Positions 58,581 to 64,000 of a stretch of 64,000 nt of DNA are shown here, in pieces. Every line of letters starts with the position of its first letter. Positions within the stretch are counted from its first letter, which is position 1. The notes beneath the pieces are model-generated. The model searched no databases, had not been told where the DNA came from, and was given only the letters and a program-made list of their open reading frames with translations. This DNA comes from Lamellibrachia satsuma (taxonomy: Eukaryota; Annelida; Polychaeta; Sabellida; Siboglinidae): assembly GCA_033239005.1 (NCBI GenBank), contig BSQZ01000014.1, positions 3,795,501 to 3,859,500 on the forward strand, written 5' to 3'. The translations under genes were made by a program, and so were the position numbers.

Positions 58581-59149
58581 TTTTGTAAAAGTGATGGTTT
58601 AATTGGTCAGGACAAAGCCAGTAGACGTAAATATTTTAAAAGTCATATTTAAGCACATTTTAAGAATAAGAAATGTTTTTTTACCAATTAAAACAATCAG
58701 ATCATTGACTATTAGAAAGTGTTGGAAGAAGCATTTAGTAGCCCCACCAAACCACTGCCACAACTTGATTACAAGTTAAAAATGGACAGTGCTGAGTGGT
58801 ATGTTGCTCGGGCAACGCGATTGTTGTTTACGATTTGCTGTCTCAATACATATGTGCACTTGTGTATACGTAACATAGTTTCCAACAAAAAACGAACGTT
58901 ACTCTGTTCCTGAACATAGTTCAAGGCAAACACTATCCACAATTGCATGCAACTGGAATTGAGTAAGTCGTGGCAGTGGTGAACTCGTGAGTGACTTACA
59001 TTACATCCACTATGTGGCGCCACCGGTAGGGAGTTTCGTTTTCCGTTGGAACCAGCGGAATTTGTATGTGTTTTGATCGATACGAAATGTTATAATATGC
59101 GCATACTATGCATTTTATAACATAATATGCCCTTTTTGTATTATAAATC

Positions 59150-59480
59150 ACCGTAAACAGCCACCATTGTTAAATGTCATGTGCCAGATGGCGCTGCGTA
59201 CTCTCAAACGGTTTACGTACCGAAGTATTCGTCGCGCGCGTGCGTGGTTTCTGCGATTGTTGGAGGTTAATGTTTTACGTAGCGAAGATTTCTTGATTTA
59301 CTATAAACACCACTAAGAACTCTTGATATACGGGATATTTCGAAAAAACTAAGGCGTTACATTTCATTCGTGGGGTCGTAGATTAATCCCTGCAAGTTTG
59401 GCGCCCGATGTGCACGCCATCTAAGAGCAAAACGTGAACAAACATACAAACATACGCCAGCTCGATCATAGTTACTAGAA
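59150..59480. repeat. Direct duplicate, copy 1
   Basis: About 320 bases shared with 59735-60070 (CGGTTTACGTACCGAAG, GGCGTTAC, ATTAATCCCTG, GGCGCCCGA, ACAAACATACGC). No ORF. Confidence 0.85.
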
Positions 59481-59734
59481 ATGCTAGGTAGTTCATACGT
59501 GACAGTCATGATACCAATGTTTACCAAATGCCTCAGGCCAATATGCCATCAATACGCTCGATGTTATTTAAGGGAACGTCAAACGTATTACTAGAAACAA
59601 CCGCTACACGCACGTGATGTAATACTCGTTGGATGTTCAACATGTTGAAGGTCGCGTGAATTTAGACCCATGGATACTTGTGTTGTAGAACAGTAGACTA
59701 TCTTTTTTATTGTGTCCGAGACCTCGGACCAATA

Positions 59735-60070
59735 CATGGTACGTATTTTCTACTATAATTAATATAAACCGCCCAGATGACGCTACGTACTCACAAACGG
59801 TTTACGTACCGAAGCATTCGCCGCGTGCGTGGTTTCTGTGATTGTTGGAAGTTAAAGTTTTACGTAGCGAACATTTGATTTATCAAAAAAAAACGCAAAG
59901 AACCCTTAATATACGGGTTATTTCGAAAAATAAAGGCGTTACGTTTCATTCATGGGGTCGTAAATTAATCCCTGAACGTTTGGCGCCCGAGGTGCAAACC
60001 ATCTAGGAGGAAAACGTGAACATAACCACATACAAACATACGCTAGCTCGACTATAGTTAGATGCCTACG
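59735..60070. repeat. Direct duplicate, copy 2
   Basis: Second copy, about 85 percent identical by eye to 59150-59480. Both begin near ATATAAACCGCC or AGATGGCG strings also found at 26.6 kb. Confidence 0.85.
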
Positions 60071-60094
60071 GGTCAGAATAATATATTAGTATCG

Positions 60095-60665
60095 CTTATC
60101 CGACCCTCGCTTGGCTTCGTGAACCCGCCGAGAAGAGAGTCTGGTCGCAGAGCGTGGTCTCGTTGTTACCCACTGTCACCACTCAGTGCTGTGTAGGCGT
60201 TCCCGTGAAGCGCCAGCAGCCAATCAGCGTCATTTTTGAGATGCTACGCTAAAAATAATTTTGCCTGATTAAACTCTTCAGTCGGACAGTTGTGTTAATA
60301 TAACCAAAGTTTAAAGTTAATTCGAATTGCATCGTAACAACTGATAAAAGTTCACTCTTATCTTACTTGCATTTCTGTACTTCATCCGGAAATTTGGCTA
60401 ATTCATAAAATAAAAGTTCCCTCTTATTTTATAAATTAGCGAAATGCCCGGATGACATCGTAATTAGTTAATTATGTATGCACCCAGAATCTGGGTGCAT
60501 ACATAATATCCGTCACAATGAAAATTACACTTTGCACCCAGGCGGTGATGTGTGCGACAAACGTTGGCGCCACAGTACGAAGCCTGGATAATCGAGGCTA
60601 ACTCATCCAGTCTGACGCCAGACTCTTTTCTCGGCGAGTTCACGAAGTCGGATAAGCAAGACTAG
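60095..60665. mobile_element. Inverted-repeat (MITE-like) element
   Basis: Left CGCTTATCCGAC, GGCTTCGTGAAC, CGCCGAGAA and AGAGTCTGG recur inverted at 60608-60660 (CCAGACTCT, TTCTCGGCG, GTTCACGAAG, GTCGGATAAGC). Internal hairpins at 60380-60455 and a perfect 37-base palindrome at 60471-60507. A relic of one end occurs at about 61235-61270. Confidence 0.8.
60471..60507. repeat. Near-perfect 37-base palindrome
   Basis: 18-base arms (ATTATGTATGCACCCAGA and its reverse complement) around a single A. Confidence 0.95.
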
Positions 60666-61879
60666 CACCAGAGACAAGGGGCCTCACTGATCTGATTGAT
60701 TCATGTTGGCCCAGCACTATATTTCAGTTTAGTTGATTAAGTATCGTTTGTCCAGTTGTTACTGTTTGCTGGACGGTCAGTGGACGGACAGCCAATAGAG
60801 GCACGCGAAAGCCAGTGGAGGTATTACGGAACGAACACAGTGTTAACAATTAATTCCACTTATTTCATTTTCTGATTTTTTTACCATAAGTTAAGTTTAT
60901 AATTGTTTCGTATGCAATGTATGTGCCTATATAAAATGTTACTCATAACTGATGAGCTAGAATGAAAGATTCCGGAGCCTCGTTAATCGAGGTTACAACA
61001 ATATATGATCTACTTCCGCTGATGGCGCCACTAGATCACTTCCGCTTTGGTCTCACTAGGTGACGCACCATTTGCCGGACGGATAAAGTTCTGTGTATTT
61101 GTTAGAGTAATGTTAGAGGTTATAAAATGTTTTATTTAGAATTGCCTAAAAATCATATATGCTTATGTTTACTGTGTTGTCAACCTGCAGGGAAAATGAA
61201 GCCATTGGTTTCTCTCCAGAAAATATACATGATACGAATCTCACTTAGCCGACTCTCGCTCGCCTACGTGAATTCATAAAGAGTAGTCCGATAGGCATGT
61301 CCATATTTTGACTGTTGCCGGCAGATGGCATCACTGATTGTTGGTGCTATATTTACGTGTACACAATTAATGTTATGAATGATTTGTGTTTTGGATATAA
61401 ACGAATGGGAGGCTAAAGACTGCGCTACAAGGACGTTCTCGTACGTCATCTTAGCATCTCAAACATACCGGTCGACACATGGGACCGTTCCAGGTGGCGA
61501 TCAGTTTTTCGCACAGGCATAGCATCGATCGAGCAGGGCCGGGCAGACAATATATGCAGTACAGTCAACGTCACAATCCCATCGACAAACTACGGGTCAT
61601 GCATTGCAATCTCTGGGGCAGACGCTTCCAAGCATTGGGCTGGTGTCCATCGGTGCTCCGAGCACAAGATTTATACTAACCGCTGACGCCACTACATAGT
61701 AGCATTGCAAAGTCATGGGTGATTTAGCTTCGGCCCCCTTCCTATGTCTTATGTATACGTCACTGTATTTGAAAGTTTTTTTCTTCTGAAAAACGAGATA
61801 GGCCACTTTCACGAATTTCACCCAAGGACTATGAATGACCGTATAAGTCCTCAAAGTTAAAAAACGTATAACACTACGT

Positions 61880-62660
61880 ATTGGTGGGTGGTGGTTTGGT
61901 CGTTATGTACTGGTGGGTGGTGGTTTAGTCGTTACGTATTGGTGGGTGGTGGTGTGGTCGTTATGTGTTGGTTGGTGGTGGTGTGGTCGTTACGTATTGG
62001 TGGGTGGTGGTTTGGTCGTTATGTGCTGGTGGGTGGTGGTTTAGTCGTTACGTATTGGTGGGTGGTGGTGTGGTCGTTATCTGTTGGTTGGTGGTGGTGT
62101 GGTCGTTACGTATAGGTGGGTGGTGGTGTGGTCGTTACGTGTTGTTGGGTGGTGGTGTGGTCGCTACGTATTGGTGGGTGGTGGTTTGGTCGTTACGTAT
62201 TGGTTGGTGGTGGTGTGGTCGTTACGTATTGGTGGGTAGTGGTTTGGTCGTTACGTATTGGTGGGTGGTGGTGTGGTCGTTACGTATTGGTGGGTGGTGG
62301 TGTGGTCGTTACGTGTTGGTGGGTGGTGGTGTGGTCGTTACGTATTGGTAGGTGGTGGTTTGGTCGTTACGTGTTGGTGGTTGATGGTTTGGTCATTACG
62401 TGTTCGTGGTTGGTGGTTTGGTCGTTACGTATTGGTGGGTGGTGGTGTGGTCGTTATGTATTGGTGGGTGGTGGTGTGGTCGTTACGTGTTGGTGGGTGG
62501 TGGTTTGGTCGTTACGTATTGGTGGGTTGTGGTGTGGTCGTTACGTATTGGTGGGTGGTGGTGTGGTCGTTGCGTATTGGTGGGTGGTGGTTTGGTCGTT
62601 ACGTATTGGTGGGTGGTGGTGTGGTCGTTACGTATTGGTGGGTGGTGGGTTGGTCGTCCC
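61880..62660. repeat. 29-bp minisatellite, left foldback arm
   Basis: About 27 copies of GGTGGGTGGTGGTTTGGTCG plus nine bases. 29 is not a multiple of 3, so ORFs rich in W, V and Y run in all frames. Confidence 0.97.
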
Positions 62661-63537
62661 ACGTTTTGTGGAATATCAGTAACAGTGGCGCCACCTAAAA
62701 CTTGAAATTGATATTAATCTACATCGATGCGTTGGCTATACACACTGTTTTAAAACTGTTTTTATAATTGTTTTAAAATGCGAATACAGTATTATTGACA
62801 TTTCTGCATTTCGTTAGCATTTCTGTGTTTTCTTGTTTTTTTTCTTTGTCATAATATAATATGTATGTTTTAATGTTTCAATTGGTCTGAACAAATACTA
62901 AGCACTATGCGTTGTTTGGACTTCGACAACTTATGCGACGATCCCTTAGGATTACATCATGCAATCTCTTTACTGGTTGGAATTGTAATGTATGTCAAAA
63001 GGGCTCGCTAATGTCCAGATGTCTAATGTTTAACAATTACTTTCTTTCTCATTGTTTGTTAAAATTATTTTGTCTTGCCACCCTCTTTAATGTCACAAAT
63101 TGTCCTTTATTTCCAGTGGAAAGAATTTGCTCCCATGGAAACTATTTGCGGATAATTCAATTACAAAAAAATATTTTTGTTCCGTCTGTCAATAGAATAT
63201 TCTTCTTGCCCCATCTCTTAGACAAGTAAAAATTCGTCCCTAAGGGATCGTCGCATAAGTTGTCGAAGTCCAAACAACGCATAGTGCTTAGTATTTGTTC
63301 AGACCAATTCAAACATTAAAACATACATATTATATTATAAAAAAGAAAAAAAACAGTAAAACACAGAAGTGCTAACGAAATGCAGAAATGTCAATAATAC
63401 TGTATTCGCATTTTAAAACAATTATAAAAACAGTTTAAAAACAGTTTGTATAGCCAACGCATCGATGTAGATTAATATCAATTTCAAGTTTTAGGTGGCG
63501 CCACTGTTACTGATATTCCACAAAACGTGGGACGACC

Positions 63538-63852
63538 AAACCACCACCCACCAATGCGTAACGACCACACCACCACCCACCAATACGTAACAACCAAACC
63601 ACCACCCACCAACACGTAACGACCACACCACCACCCACCAATACGTAACGACCAAACCACCACCCAAAAATACATAACGACCAAACCACCACCCACCAAT
63701 ACGTAACGACCAAACCACCACCCACAAATACGTAACGACCACACCACCACCCACCAACACATAACGACCACACCACCACCCACCAATACGTAACGACCAC
63801 ACCACCACCCACCAGTACATAACGACCAAACCACCACCCACCAATACGTAGT
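63538..63852. repeat. 29-bp minisatellite, right foldback arm (inverted)
   Basis: About 11 copies of the same unit on the other strand. Confidence 0.97.
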
Positions 63853-64000
63853 GTTATACGTTTTTTAACTTTGAGGACTTATACGGTCATTCATAGTCCT
63901 TGGGTGAAATTCGTGAAAGTGGCCCATCTCGTTTTTCAGAAGAAAAAAACTTCGTGGCGTATACATAAGACATAGGAAGGGGGCCGTAGCTAAATCACCC

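Larger units (their letters stand above)
61717..64000. mobile_element. Foldback element, right end at or beyond the window edge
   Basis: Arms 61717-62953 and 63239-64000 are inverted copies (GGGTGATTTAGCT at one end, AGCTAAATCACCC at the other), with a 285-base loop. Each arm holds the same 29-bp minisatellite but with different copy number. No transposase is recognisable in the loop (105-residue ORF at 62912-63229, partly in the arm). Resembles FB/TU-type foldback transposons. Confidence 0.85.

Noticed and set aside
61888..62705. ORFs rich in YWWVVVWSLRIGG resembling membrane repeats
   Set aside because: Products of the 29-bp minisatellite; the same text in different frames, and on the opposite strand in the other foldback arm (63484-63844).

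Overview
This is eukaryotic DNA with spliced genes (GT-AG introns), CR1-like, RTE-like and Penelope-like retroelement remnants, MITEs, foldback elements and very abundant mini- and microsatellites. Gene content and repeat style fit a marine invertebrate, most likely a lophotrochozoan such as a mollusc. The species cannot be fixed from the sequence.

Layout. (1) 0.9-10.1 kb, minus strand: the first seven coding exons of ccdc93 (CCC endosomal sorting complex), running off the left edge. (2) 10.3-13.7 kb: three intronless histone genes, a divergent H2A(-)/H2B(+) pair and a lone H2A(+). Each is followed by a perfect replication-dependent histone 3' stem-loop, and all three are divergent in sequence. 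(3) 11.4-19.5 kb: decayed LINEs. (4) 22.5-39.0 kb, minus strand: a shugoshin gene. I reconstructed it exon by exon from the N-terminal coiled coil to the split C-terminal SGO box, with a candidate 5' non-coding exon and a cell-cycle type promoter near 39.0 kb. Its introns hold a broken THAP-domain copy, LINE ends and three minisatellites. Two of those minisatellites are tandem copies of the gene's own 3' splice sites. (5) 40.0-49.3 kb: a gene-free region forming a large, diverged, nested inverted repeat whose arms carry mirrored microsatellites. (6) 50.9-57.0 kb, plus strand: an eight-exon gene for a secreted or GPI-anchored cysteine-rich protein. Every module intron is phase 1, and one exon carries an in-frame TAG. 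(7) 57-64 kb: intergenic repeats, MITE-like inverted repeats and, at the right edge, a foldback element whose arms contain a 29-bp minisatellite.

Functional links. Shugoshin guards centromeric cohesion and, by established knowledge, is recruited by Bub1-phosphorylated H2A. Both H2A genes here carry Ser at the aligned Bub1 site, about 9-26 kb from the shugoshin gene. A functional link between them is only inference. The remaining genes look unrelated. Exon borders were set by splice consensus, phase matching and remembered family alignments; nothing was searched or computed.
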